A stretch of 64,000 bases of DNA from Climacium dendroides (lineage: Eukaryota; Streptophyta; Bryopsida; Hypnales; Climaciaceae): assembly GCA_950106755.1 (NCBI GenBank), contig OX467092.1, positions 5,270,001 through 5,334,000 on the forward strand, in the 5' to 3' direction. Numbering within the stretch: the stretch's first letter is position 1; each line of letters starts with the position of its first letter. Below are positions 11,771-24,055 of this stretch, piece after piece. The notes under the pieces are model-generated. The model did not search any database. It was not told where the DNA came from and saw only the letters and a program-made list of their open reading frames with translations. Made by a program: the position numbers and the translations under genes.

Positions 11771-13806
11771 TAGTATGGTAGTTTGGAAGTGGTTATTGTT
11801 TAAACATATACAAAGAACTTTATGGGTTAAACTACTTACCAATGCCTACACAAATCTAGGCTCAAACAAATTCATAAGAGATACAAAATACCATAATCTT
11901 TGCTTAAATTCATAAGCCACAAAACTTTATACTAGAAGTATAAATTTTGGTTGTAGCTAGAGCAATTTCATCATTTGGTAAATGAATAATATCTAAGTAA
12001 AATACAACAATTAATGATCAAAATCACATCCTATACTATTAATTAGTCTCCATCACAAGATTAAAAGTGGAATTTTAATTTATTAAATAAACTTGATATT
12101 TAGACAATAAACAATAGGTTTAAAAATTATTTGGTAGGTGTCAATTAATCTAAATACAATTGAACAAGACTTTCAAGAGGCTCACGAGGAAAAATAATGG
12201 ATTTAAGCAAATATGTTAAATGTACATAAACATACACAAGAAAATAAAATTTATAGAATGAATGCAATGCAATCAAGCTAACTAGTTAGATATCCTTCTA
12301 TTTCTTAAGGCAAAATTGTTGGCATTTCTTCATTTTCTCATGCTTACAGGTGGATTCACACACTTCACAATGTACATAAACAATCCAATGGTGTATTTTT
12401 TCTTTTCATTTTAAAACAAGAAATGTATGCATCTTAGACTTTGAATTATGTTAACTATTTGCTACAATTTTGATGGTTCATGCATATTGTGGAGGTTGTA
12501 AATTTTGACATATACATTGTCAATTTTGTCAACTACAAAATCTAAAATATCCTTTATATATTATAACATTAATAAAATGCAAAATCAAAGTTATGAAAGA
12601 AAGCTTAATCTTCAATTATTCTTTATTGCTATTTCCATATCTAGTAATTAAAACAAAAGAAAATTTTTGACTTGATGAAAATCTTTCATGTGAAAATTTT
12701 TAATTATTATAATTTTTTTTAGAAAAAATTAAAAATTAAAATAAAATGAGCTTAAAGAATGTGATGATTTCACAATAGATATAAATTATAGTTTAAAAAA
12801 TAATCTCATATCACTTTATATTTAGAAATGTAATTATAGATCTTCAACTTCAATCTTCAATAAAAGATAAGACTTAAGAATTTTCAAACATTTTAATTAA
12901 AGTGGAAACTAAAATTTAGAATTTCTATTTTATTAATTTTCATCAATAGCAATAGAAATCAATTTGAATGTTAAAATCAGATATTTAGGAAAAACAAATC
13001 AAATTATTGAATGAATTGAGTAGTGTAGAATTTTTTGGATAAATTGCCTCAAATAAAAATAATAATAATCATACGACCTGAAATTAATTCAATGATGTGG
13101 ATATAGCATTAACCTCTAAATGTTTTTGACTATGTTTTCACCATAAACCCTCCAAAACTACCATTTCTAGTTCAAGTACCAAATTTTATTTAAAAAAACA
13201 TTTTTGAACATATGTAATATAGGATCTTGTAATATGCTAATTTGAAAAGATGTGAAAAAAATTTCAGAAATTTCCATTGTGTAGATAGCAAGATAATAGT
13301 GTTTGAATTGACAAAAATCCTTTTTTTGACCTTGCAAAAAATTAGGCAACTACACTTCACAGGTCACATTTGTATGTAAAAATGTCCAAAATGGTGGTTG
13401 ACTTCTATGGATTCATTCTTCAAGGCAAGTTGGCTATGTGCTAGAAAATTTTAGATCATTTGGAATTGTACAACATATAAGAAAAAAATAGTAAATAGAA
13501 AGAAGTAGATAATGGTTCAAAATACTAAATTGTTGAGAATTCAGTTATAGAATTGAAAAATGTCTCTAATCGCTATGTTGCCAAAAAATGTAATTCGAAC
13601 CTTAAAAGGTTAATAAAGTTGCACATACAAAATGGATGAAGAACATTTATTCTTCAATAAGAAAGAAAACTATTTTAATATCCAAAGGACACTTTTAGTC
13701 AACATCCTTCTAAGGTTTAAAATTATGTTTATTAGGAATTGGTGATTTCTCACAAGTACTTCAAATGTATTTTTGACAACCCCCTACAAAATTTACATTT
13801 GGTATC
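11771..13806. other. AT-rich intergenic DNA, nothing recognised
   Basis: AT is very high and only short spurious frames occur. No gene, RNA or defined repeat was seen. Confidence 0.45.
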
Positions 13807-14662
13807 TTAACCCCTAAAGGACCAAGGCCTTGTTTCTGCCAAAAAAACACTTAAAATTGCCATTTCTGTAGCAAAGAGTAAAAAAATTTGAAAATTATTT
13901 TTTCTGCACATCCAATCGTAGGATCTTATACCTTACTAATATGAAAATGTGTGGAAAATTTAAAAAAAATTCTGACCACATAGATTAAAAGATATTTGCG
14001 TTTAAAGTGAAAAAATAATTTTTTCAGCACTTTGCGGGACTAGATTATTTGACTTTGAACTTTTTTAACTTAAATTTTTTGTACTACAGAGTTTTGAGCT
14101 TTAAATCCTTATTGTGTGAAATTGAGTTGAGAGTCTAGGAATTTTTTTTTAAAAAAAGAAGCTTAATTTCCATGCTTAAAAAAATTGTTAAGTAGAAGTA
14201 GATATGAGAAAGAAGGAAAATTTAAATGATTAATATCTTTAAGATGGAATTAAAATGCACTAATTCCAATGGTGAGATTGTTCTAGCAAGCAAACAAAAT
14301 CGTACAAATTTTTTTTTTCAGAAAAATTGTAAAAATTGCATTTAGAAATGAATTCTATAAGTTATTTTTTCAAGAAGATGCTCTAACTACCCAAAAAAGA
14401 AGATTGTCCATAACTTTCTCACAATAAGTCCAAATGGAATGAATAAAAGCTTTTCATGTAGACAAAAATATGATCTATGAGAAAAAAAATTTAGAAAAAA
14501 AATTTAATTTTTTCAAATTTTTTTTGTTGTCCCCTCTCCCTTGTTTTGAGCTTATTTGGACATAACTTTCGTTCCCGGGCATCAATTGAAAATTTCAGTC
14601 TATAGGTACCTGCCCAAAATCCAATTTGTCCCCCAAAGGAACAATGGTCCTTTAGGGGTTAA
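13807..14662. repeat. Copy 2 of the ~0.86-kb dispersed repeat with inverted ends
   Basis: Ends are TTAACCCCTAAAGGACCAAGG or close to it on the left and ATGGTCCTTTAGGGGTTAA on the right, a good inverted pair. The interior matches the copy at 3507-4378 over its whole length in the same order and orientation, with scattered differences and small indels. This copy keeps the better terminal repeats. No open frame is shared by the two copies. Confidence 0.65.
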
Positions 14663-15290
14663 AAGAATATTAATTATTGAATTACTCATTTTGTTGCATT
14701 GACATGTTGGTATTCAAAATCTTCATTTTTTATTTCAAGTTTTTTAACTAGATAATTCTTATCAACCCTTGAAGTAATTTCATGTTCCTCTTTGGTCAAT
14801 CTTCATTAGTTTTCTATATTCAAACACATCTTTCAAAAATTTGATAATATTCTAGCAAAATTTAAATTCCTTTTATATAATTTTAAAAAATAAAATAAAA
14901 TTTCTATAATTTTTTTAAATAGTTTTTTTTATTAAAAGTAATAATTATTATGAAATACTTAAAATAGTGCAGTTTTTTTTAGTAAAATTAGTTATGATAG
15001 TGATAAACAACATGGTGCAATTGGTGTATATTTTGGGCTCATTTTAAGAGAAATTCAATAAAACGGTTCAAAAGTGGTATTTTTTTTGCTTTCGAGATAT
15101 TACAATACTTTAAAAATGTTACAAATATTATAATTTCAACAATTTTGGAAAAAAAGTAGATTATTGGAACTACATTTTTTAGTCGAGTTTCAAGAACATT
15201 TAATATTGAAAACTAGGTGAAATTCCGGTTTGACCATGCCCTCATGGGTTTCGAGGAGTTAAAGTTAACTGTTGATGATTGGTGATACAG
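14663..15290. other. AT-rich intergenic DNA, nothing recognised
   Basis: AT-rich homopolymer runs; no feature seen. GC content rises sharply after about 15230, where the leader region of the next gene probably begins. Confidence 0.4.
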
Positions 15291-17267
15291 TGGCCTCTTA
15301 TCGGTGGAGATGCTCGTAGAATACAGACGTGCCTCAACCCCGCCAACGGTAATCTCGGCAGCGAAAAGATCGACGGCAAGGAACTACGGCGCCATCCGGT
15401 CCGTAAGATCGGTCCGTTGGAATATTCTACCTAGCCAAATTCAAACTTCGGAAAGGTGTCTCTCCTACCCAAACTTCCACCAACCAACGCATAATTACAA
15501 AAGCGGCTTGCCTCTCAATCTTGTTCTTGAAATCCGTTCCCTCTCGCCGTCTGAATTTAGAATTCCAGGCGTTGTATTTCTATTCTAGCATTTTTTCGAT
15601 ACCATCTTTCCCATTTGGTGCGGTATTGCGTCGGTACGCTCGGTTTCGTGCTGTTCAGGAATATTGCATTCTCGAGTGATTCTTGTTCGTTAAAGTGAAT
15701 TTTCAAATCGACATGCCCGAATTGTGGCCATTGAATGTCGAGTGAGGTCTTTCTGGTATTGGAAATTAGTTCTTCCAGGGGAATGCTTGAAGGGAGCAGC
15801 TCGGAGACCGCGGTTCGTACGAGTCCTCTGTGCTTTGGAAATCTTTGTGTCCCTTGGCAAAGTCCGTCCCTCGTTCCCCCTGCGCTCGTGGAAAGGCGAT
15901 GCAGGAATGAGTCCTTTTGTGTTTTGGGAAGTTTCAGAGGTGCTGAATGACTCGGTAGTGCGCGATGCGCAAGGTACATTTCCTCGACTGTATCCTACGC
16001 ATTTTTTTCCCCCTTCCAGTGAACGAGACTGCAATGGCCATTTCTTGAAGTTTTGTCGAAGTTGCATCCAAACTTGATAAAATTTCACTTGACATTTTCG
16101 TTTAGTTTGGTGTACGCAGTCTATTGAGGTTTTTCAGTTCTTGAACCTTAAGAGAGCAGCTCAGAGAGCGCTTTTCTTACAAGTGTAGGTGTTGGAGAAA
16201 AAAATCCTACGTGCATACGAAATGTTTCTTTCACGTCATCGGAATCTCCCTCTATCGTTCCCCTGCGTTTATGTGTCTGTGGCAATAACTATGCAGGGAA
16301 ACAAATCCTTTTGAGCAGCAGGATGCTTTGGAAGTGACCGGTGCTGTGCTCGCTTGCAAGGTACATTTTCCATCAACGGTCCCTTGCAGAGTTCTTTTCC
16401 TTTCTTCTTCGTTGACAGAGGCTGCGTTGGCCATTAATATGATATTTTTACATCCTGAACTGATAAAAAAGCACTGTAGTGCATGCATTCTACTGAATTC
16501 TTGCGGTTCTTGGACAGATAATATGCAACTTCAAGTGATCTATAGAGCGACATTGAAATGCAATTTTCTTAGCCAGAGGAATGCTGTTTGGATACTCTTT
16601 TTCAGAGTGTCCTCTTTGAATAGGATTCTTTGTCTTCTGAAAGAGAACTCTATGTTGTCCTAGTGTGTTCTTGTTGGCAGACTCTGATTTTGGTTAGTCC
16701 GTGTCAGGACAAGCGGGGCATACTCTCCCTCCTTGTTTCTTAATTAGTCAGCAGTGATTGAGATTTGGCGAGTGTTACAGGTAAATTTAGTTCTAATTAT
16801 AGCACAAATCAATCCGGAGGGCTCCTTCAGCGTAGTTTTATTTATGTCGGAATGTGCCTAGTCGTTGTTAGCTCGAGACTTTCGTTTCTCGTGTTCTAGA
16901 ATTTCAATGGTGCACTTGTGTGATTCCATTATGCTTCTATGTGACATGCTCGTCCAAAGAGAGGAAGCAGCAGTTTACTCGTTTCTTGGCTACAGGCAGT
17001 CTTTTAATCTTGCAGAAATAGGAGACCAGAATTTCGTCGTGATAATCATAGAAAGCTGCAGGCAAGAGTATTCACAGGCAAGAGTGATAGAAGCATTGTA
17101 TGTGACGAGTATCTACTGTATGTAGGACAGAGCTGAAGTGTTTCTTGTTGAAGAATTGTGAGTCTGCACTAACAAGACATACTTCGTGGAGCAGGATTCC
17201 TACCAGGATCGTGCGACCGATGAGTCCTCTTTCTCCTTAAGTTTCTGCATTTGCATCGACTTCCAAC
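15291..17267 (+). promoter_or_regulatory. Promoter / 5' leader region of the coiled-coil gene
   Basis: Base composition is gene-like from about 15.3 kb, 2 kb before the start codon at 17268. Several overlapping open frames exist on both strands (for example 15304-15588 plus and 15557-15979 minus), but none has a family motif and they mutually overlap. The likely explanation is an untranslated first exon and one or more leader introns. I cannot place the transcription start or leader splice sites. A short upstream coding exon joined to 17268 is not excluded. Confidence 0.4.
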
Positions 17268-20200
17268 ATGATTAACTGCATAGTAAGCCGCCGTCTTGGT
17301 CAAGGCCGGAAGGCGCAAGGACCGCGCTTGGTTACCCCAGAGACACCATCTCCTTTCTTATCAGAATTCCAAACCTACTCCCCGGAAGAAAATGTCCTCT
17401 CCAATCGAAGATTATCATTAGCATACGAAGGATATGGAGGTGGAGCATTTCCCCAACAACCAGGAGTGTTTTCCCTACAAGGTATTACTGTCGATGGACG
17501 TCCTACGATACTCGACGATAGCGAAGAGAAAAGTCAACTCATGGCGTCAACTCAGAAACCGAGACGAGGCGAGAAAATGTTGAGTAAGCATTTTGTTGCT
17601 CCTAGTGCGAGGCGTAATAGGCGGGCTTCCCTTCACGGATGCGATTTCCGATCTACTCATGGATTCAATGCTATCGAGTCAGGTTATGATCTTTCTTCTA
17701 GGACCTTCACAACACCATCCATGGCATTGGCACTCGTGCCCTGTTGGGACAATAATGCAGAAAAATCTTACCCAAAATGATTTGGAATATGAACATCGCT
17801 GCTACTCTGTACTGCTGGTTGAAGTGGATTGCGGTATATTAAGTCTGTAGAGCTGGACTTTTATTCCATCTATTATTGATGTTAATTATTTATTTGTGGT
17901 TTCAGACGCAGTTTTGCATCCAAAAGAGGTTCTCTATCTTCAGAAAATCGCATTAGCAAGCAATGAGGAAACGCGGAGGACAGACCTCTCCAACGGGATG
18001 GCGCACATATCTCTGGATGGACGTATAATGGACGCCGTCTCTGGAACCTCTTCAGCCACTATCGGAGGAAATTTGGGAGAGGAGGAAGCTCGAGCGTGGG
18101 ATTGTTTCGCTCCTTTACAACGGGTTTTGATTGTGGCCGTAGCAGCTGCAGCTGCAGCGTCAAGCAAACACAGAAACCACAAGGAAATCAATCGTTTACA
18201 AAAAGCAGTTAAATCTCAGGTGCATTGGGCTTGCGACAACCCTAATTCACTTCGTATGTTCAGGCAAACTAAGTTGTACGATCGAAACACTGAGAACACC
18301 TAGATTCGATGTGAAGGCCAATTAACGTCCTGAGTTTGTGCGAAGAGCGTTGCATCACTTAGTGCACTAATTTATCGATAAATAGAGGGAGTCTCCTTTA
18401 GCTGCAGTGGATAAATCGTAAGTGATATCATCCCGAAGTATGAAGGTAGAGGCATGTATCTTGACAGGCAACGGCTGTGCGTAACAATAAATAAAGTAAC
18501 GTACACGATGGCCCGATGAAACTTTACGACTATAAAAGTTTATTTAAACTGATATCGCTACTATTTTGCACAGGAGGACGCTCTCTCACTCATGAGACGG
18601 GAGCTGAGCAATCTGTGGGACCAAGTTGCTTCTGAGGAGAATGGACCCCTCTCATTCATGACTCCGAAACAAATAGATATTGATCGTAAATCAAGTAGTG
18701 TCAGTCCAGTGACTCCTGTGTGCGCGAGGGATGCACCAAATCCTGAGACTCCGATTATGAAGACTCCCGAAACGCACAGACGACAAGCAAAATGTGAGTT
18801 GTCTAGTGATTCCCTGGAAAGCTGCTCCCCACTCAAAGATGATCCAATAAACAAAAGTGTCTTGCTGATTGAAGGTCCTGAAGAACACCTTCAAGTAGTT
18901 CAATCAGAAGACGCTAAGTGGTACAGTAACCCATTGATTGAGCACAGTGGACAAAGTGAAGACAGTAACCATAGTGAGCATTATTTTGAGGACTGTACGC
19001 CCGAGAAGCGGCGACGAATTTTTTCTAGATTCACAACTGATGAGAGAGAACATATCGAATGGATGTCTGTGAAGTCTTCCTTTACAACCATAACAGCTGA
19101 TGCTATCACCCCGCTGACAAACAGAAAGAGATTTTCCTTCGAGGTACATGGCTTAGCCTCATTTCTTTAAGCTGTTTTGATGGTTGAACACTGCAAATCT
19201 TACGTAGATTTGATCATGTGGACCTCATTTCGTGAGCGTATTTCATGTGCACATGAGACGGGGAATTGATGTTGTGATCTTGTGATAGAGGAACAATGAG
19301 GCAATTCCCAGTTTCTAAGGCAGTTCAAAAATTTGTTCTCATTTTTCCGCAGGATTCGAGTTCTCTTTCAAAATCTTTAGACCTGGGGACTTCAGAAATG
19401 GGACAGACGGCAGCCCTAAGGGCCCGTTGTGCTACTATTCTCGTAGAAGTTAAGGTAAGTTGTGCAGCTACTTGCCTCACCTTCCTATGCGAGAAATCAA
19501 ACTATTAGCGATTCTATAGGATTAGGCATATGATTTGATCTTCTTGCAAAATTCATGGAAGTTTCTGCGAGTGCAGAACCAGGTGCTCTCAGTACTCGAC
19601 AAAGAGGCATCGCAAGTCATGGCTGCTCTCTCACATGTTATTGAGAAGGTGAGGTACCCATATTTATCTGCTATTGCTTGGAAAATTTGACAGATGTTCC
19701 TAATCATTTATGGGGCATTTCAGTTCCAGGAGGTGTGATCTCATGCTTATAAATGGTGCAACTGCAGGCCCAGAAATTAGAGAAATTGGACAGAACAAGC
19801 TTTTTGTCACGGCGTGCTGTTACACCCGAAAAGAAAGCTCAAGGTACTCTCCTTCTCGACGATCTTAATGCTGATGGCCAGTATGTGAGACTTGAGTGTC
19901 AATTTTATTGAAGAATATGGAAAGACCTGTATTTTCCAATCATCTGCGGCCGCCGTGGCTGGCCAACTCCTTGCATGTTGAACTTCTTCTTCCATTGAAA
20001 GAGACCTGCACTCGGAAGATAACCGATCATTGACCCTAGAACAGAGAAACATTCACAGCTAATGATTTTTCGTGGCAGCCTCTGCGGCCTTGAAGCAGAG
20101 CGTAGAAAAAGCAAGTGCACAAGTTGAGTCACTTCAAGCAGCTGTTGTGAGTATCTGGCATACCATCGGACCACACGCGTTGGCGTCCCTTAAGTTGTCG

Positions 20201-23200
20201 CCGCGAGAGCTCGAGGGCTTTCTACGTCGTGTCACTAAATTTACTCCTGTAAGCAATTCGAACCAACTCCCTTCCAAGACATTTCAACTTCGAAGTTTCT
20301 ATGAAGTTCGGTGCAGCCTGATTTCATTCTGTAATTGCGTTGTGAATGACATTGGACTTTTTTGTCACTATTGGGACTGTTTCGGTCGATCGGAATGTAC
20401 GTACGTGTTTATTGTGGATCTTACCTGGAAGATGGGGTTCCCGAGATGTACTCTAAAACTAAATTTCCATTTGGGATCGCCGAATAAGAAAAGTGAAAAT
20501 TAAAATCCGGAGGTTCTATCTCCAGGACACACTCTTGAGCGGGGACGAAAAATTAGCGTCTTCTAGTGAAGCAGGAATCCAGGAATGGAATCAGTGGTTA
20601 CAGGTCAAGCACGGCGAGCAAACACCATCGTTACTGAGCAAAATTGAAGCTGCGGCAACTAAGTCCCTTGGGGTAGATATCCAAGCAGTTTTTTCCCCGA
20701 GATGGAAGCATAAAGGGAGTGAAATAGCTACAGCAGTGGGCGATGCAGTGCGGAAAACTGTGGACTCATTGATGGCTCCCTTGGATGGAAGGGAAGCCTC
20801 AGAGAATTTTGAAAGCCCGGTGGCCAAGCAACGAGTGGCAGGTCTCTCAGTTGATGCACCTCAATTTTTGGCTCAACGGCTGCTTGGAGAGCTTGAGAAG
20901 GCTGCTGCTAAGGTGCATAATACTAGAAAACATCTTAGGCGTCGTATGTGCTCTAATTTAGGTTTGGTCATGTGCTTATGGCGATATGGGGTGTTAGCGT
21001 TCATTTTTCGTTTAGTCATCATTGCCGCCCGAAGCTCCGCCTTATCTGTTTACCCTCAAGATCTTGACCTCAAACCATGTATGATTGCGGTAGGCAACGG
21101 TTGCATCCTTGAACTTAGCCTGTATCATACAGGGCGCAATCAGTTTACTCACGCGAATTGGTCTCAGTCTATGCTGATTTCAGATTTTTCTACGAATTTT
21201 AGATCGCAGGGATGGAATACCAGATGGTCAGCTTGAAACAAAGTGTGCGAGAGAGTGAAGCTCAACGAGAGAGAGCTGAGCTCAAGCTTGCCGAGGCAAT
21301 AGCTCGTGACCATCAGAATCAGGTAACTGAGAAAATTGATCCATGTACATTTGTTTACGTGTTTTACAAGAGGGCATGTTTTACGGCTCACTATATTTAT
21401 CAATCTAGAGATTCCTAAAAGTTCGTATAAATGCTTGCAGGAAAAATTCGAACTAGAAATGAACGAGCTTACAACGAAGCTTCGAGAGAAGGAGGCTGCT
21501 TACGACGACTTAATGCGTAGTCGCAAGGTAAAGTGTTAAGTTCAGGAGTTAAGTATATATGAAGCTTCTTGTATCATGTCGAAACAAGCACTCGACCATA
21601 TATGGAATCCATCAACTATACTAAGGACGGAGACATTGCCGCTTACTCTCTGTTTATAGTGCTCTTGAATAATTTGATTCTCTCCGGCTAATCCTTGTCT
21701 TCGAGATGCTGCGTATACCTCCCATGAACAATTACCATGACTTCTAGTGTTTAAAATTACAACAAGTTGTCTTGAGATGTGCAGGTTATGTTTCTTGTAA
21801 AGTCGAAGGAGATAGCTGAGCTAAAGAAAGATTGCCAAAGGCGTGATGTAGTTCTGGATGATATCACGGCTGCCGCTCAAGCGACTCGAGATGCAAGTGA
21901 CCAGGTAATTCAAATTTACCCGAATCTGGTTTTCAATTTCGCATGACCATTTTTTAATTATTTCAGAAATCTAAATTAACACGAACAAAGACTTTAATAG
22001 ACTTCGCTAAACTATCCACTTTACAAAATTTACAACTCGATTCAAAGCATGAACAAATATTTGTGGTTGATTATTGTGGACTGCTCTGCAGAGATTGGCA
22101 GTCTTGGAGGACATCTGTAGACGCAAGGATTCTGCAATTCAGGAACTCAAGGAGGAAATAATTGCTTTGGAGGACAAGGTACAACCGATTCATTTTTCTC
22201 ACTAGTCCTTGTTCCAATGATTATGTCGTAATGGCTTGTATGAAATCAAGCACGAAAGAGCGCTACATCCTATCGCAATGAAGGTTAAAGTTGTAAATGG
22301 TGAATCCACTTTCTGAGCCATTTCCTAATTGGAAGGAACCTTCTAGCAAATGCTAGTTAGTGCTTTCCTGTTTGTGTTTTCAGGCTATCAACTTATTGTT
22401 CCCGTCTTGTATTGACAGGTCCATGAGCTCGAGCTTCGATCTCCTCTCCTGCTTCGTGGTAACGGCAGACGTAGCGCTGCCTTACTTAGATCATCCCCCG
22501 AAGAATCACTATCACTTGAAGATAAATTCAATGGAATCTGTCGTCAGAATGAGCCAATGCAGGACACATCACTCCCGCACGAATTTGTGACTCTCCAATC
22601 CGATATTGCTGACACTTCTGGCCACCCGCAATCATCCCGCATATACTCGAATTTAGGCATGATGGATTTTTGTGGTACAGTCAATGTATCTCCGGAATTG
22701 CACACACAGGATTGCCAATTTGATCCTCGGGAGAACTTCTTGCCGGTCTCATGCACCATGGCTGAAAATTCCTCACGCGTAAGAGCATCCACTTCTTCCT
22801 TGCCTAACAGAGCAAAGGAGAATTTAACTTCAGGAAAGTCACTAGCGGTTTCGATCGATGGAAGTATATTTCCGTTCCCTGATGCTATATTATTCGATGA
22901 CTTCCTGGAGGTAGAGAGCTCCCTGCAAGCTCTTGAGGCCGATCAAGGGATTCAGCGTAGTGATGGCTTTTGTACACCAAGCAAAGTCGACACTCAGTGC
23001 TCAGAAGAATATGTCTCAGCCAAAAGCAAGCCAGGTTCAGGGCTTCAGCAACTGAAGAACATGACAACAGGTAAATGTTGACACTTGATCTTACGCTCAG
23101 CTCCCTTGTTCGGGTCATACAACTAAAGAAAAATAATCTGCTGTTATACTCGAGAATTGCTTTCTTTCTTTTAAGAACGTTCACCAGATTCTGTCAGCAA

Positions 23201-24055
23201 GAGTCAGACAGTCAAATGTACAGGAAATGTTTAGGCATCCTAATAAGATATTAAACTTAATCATCTACCTTTGTTACGTAAAGCTTTCATCTGCTGGTCG
23301 TAGACTTTTCTTAGGGGATATGACTAATAAACACAGCCATAAGCGTCTGATAAAAACTCCACTGGAGGTAGCTACATTTATCATCTGTTTTCGTGCGAAT
23401 GTAAAATCAATGTGTCAGATATTTACTGGGTCGCATTTTTAATCAAATTGTTTGAAATTGATGTGGTGTCTTCTCACGAATTACTAGAGCTTCTTGTCGT
23501 CGTGCCTCTTGTCATAATATCTTGTCATAATTTCCTTGATTGTCGTGTGTTAATATGTAATACTGTGACCCACTCTATATGAAAAGTATAGTGTACTTCT
23601 GCAGCGGAAAATGAGCCACCTTTGAAGACTCAGTTCTTATGTAGCCTTGATTTTTTAACATTAGAAGTGCTTTCTTCGCAGGCACAGGCCCAGAATCAGC
23701 TGGAAGCAATACCAGAGTTCCAAACTCGCAGCATCCAAGAGGCAAGGTTTTCTTCACGGCTGCAGACGAGAACAGGAAGCAGAGCGGAGTCTTTCGCCCT
23801 ACTAAAGCCAGCTCTCTCAAAGCTCAAGGTAAAAGCAAAGCTACTAAGAAACAGAAGGAAGCTTCTGGGTCCCAAAAGGAAGAAGAGATCACCTGGGTGA
23901 ATGCAGAAGTCCTAGCTTCCTTGGAATTCAATGGTTCTTTGAATGGCTCTATCATGTCTCGTCGGACATCTAACGCATCTAGTGATATGAAGGAAAGTCT
24001 TTGGAAACAAGCTTCCAAGGAGAACAAAAGCACCAGGAGATCAAGGTGGCTCTGA
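17268..24055 (+). CDS. Large coiled-coil protein, family not recognised
   Basis: Fourteen exons with GT-AG borders and closing phases: 17268-17682, 17906-18219, 18574-19143, 19353-19454, 19577-19648, 19768-19843, 20079-20248, 20526-20912, 21203-21322, 21441-21527, 21785-21904, 22092-22178, 22419-23070 and 23682-24055, giving 1181 aa. Residues 1-140 are basic and disordered. Residues about 207-243 hold a hydrophobic Ala-rich run (VLIVAVAAAAAA) leading into a heptad segment (INRLQKAV). Residues 244-433 carry many S/T-P sites (SPVTP, PETP, KTPETHRR, DCTPEKRRR, ITPLTNRKR). Residues 700-850 are charged coiled coil (LKQSVRESEAQRERAEL, ELTTKLREKEAAYDDL, IQELKEEI). The C terminus is Ser/Lys-rich and ends RRSRWL. 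The S/T-P sites next to basic residues resemble CDK targets, so a cell-cycle or cytoskeletal role is possible, but that is inference only. Confidence 0.85.

Noticed and set aside
15304..16088. Several overlapping frames on both strands
   Set aside because: They contradict each other, have no motif, and the region fits an untranslated leader with introns.
23605..23634. Small extra exon of the coiled-coil gene after a TCTGCAG acceptor
   Set aside because: No usable GT donor follows, while joining 23070 directly to 23682 keeps the phase.
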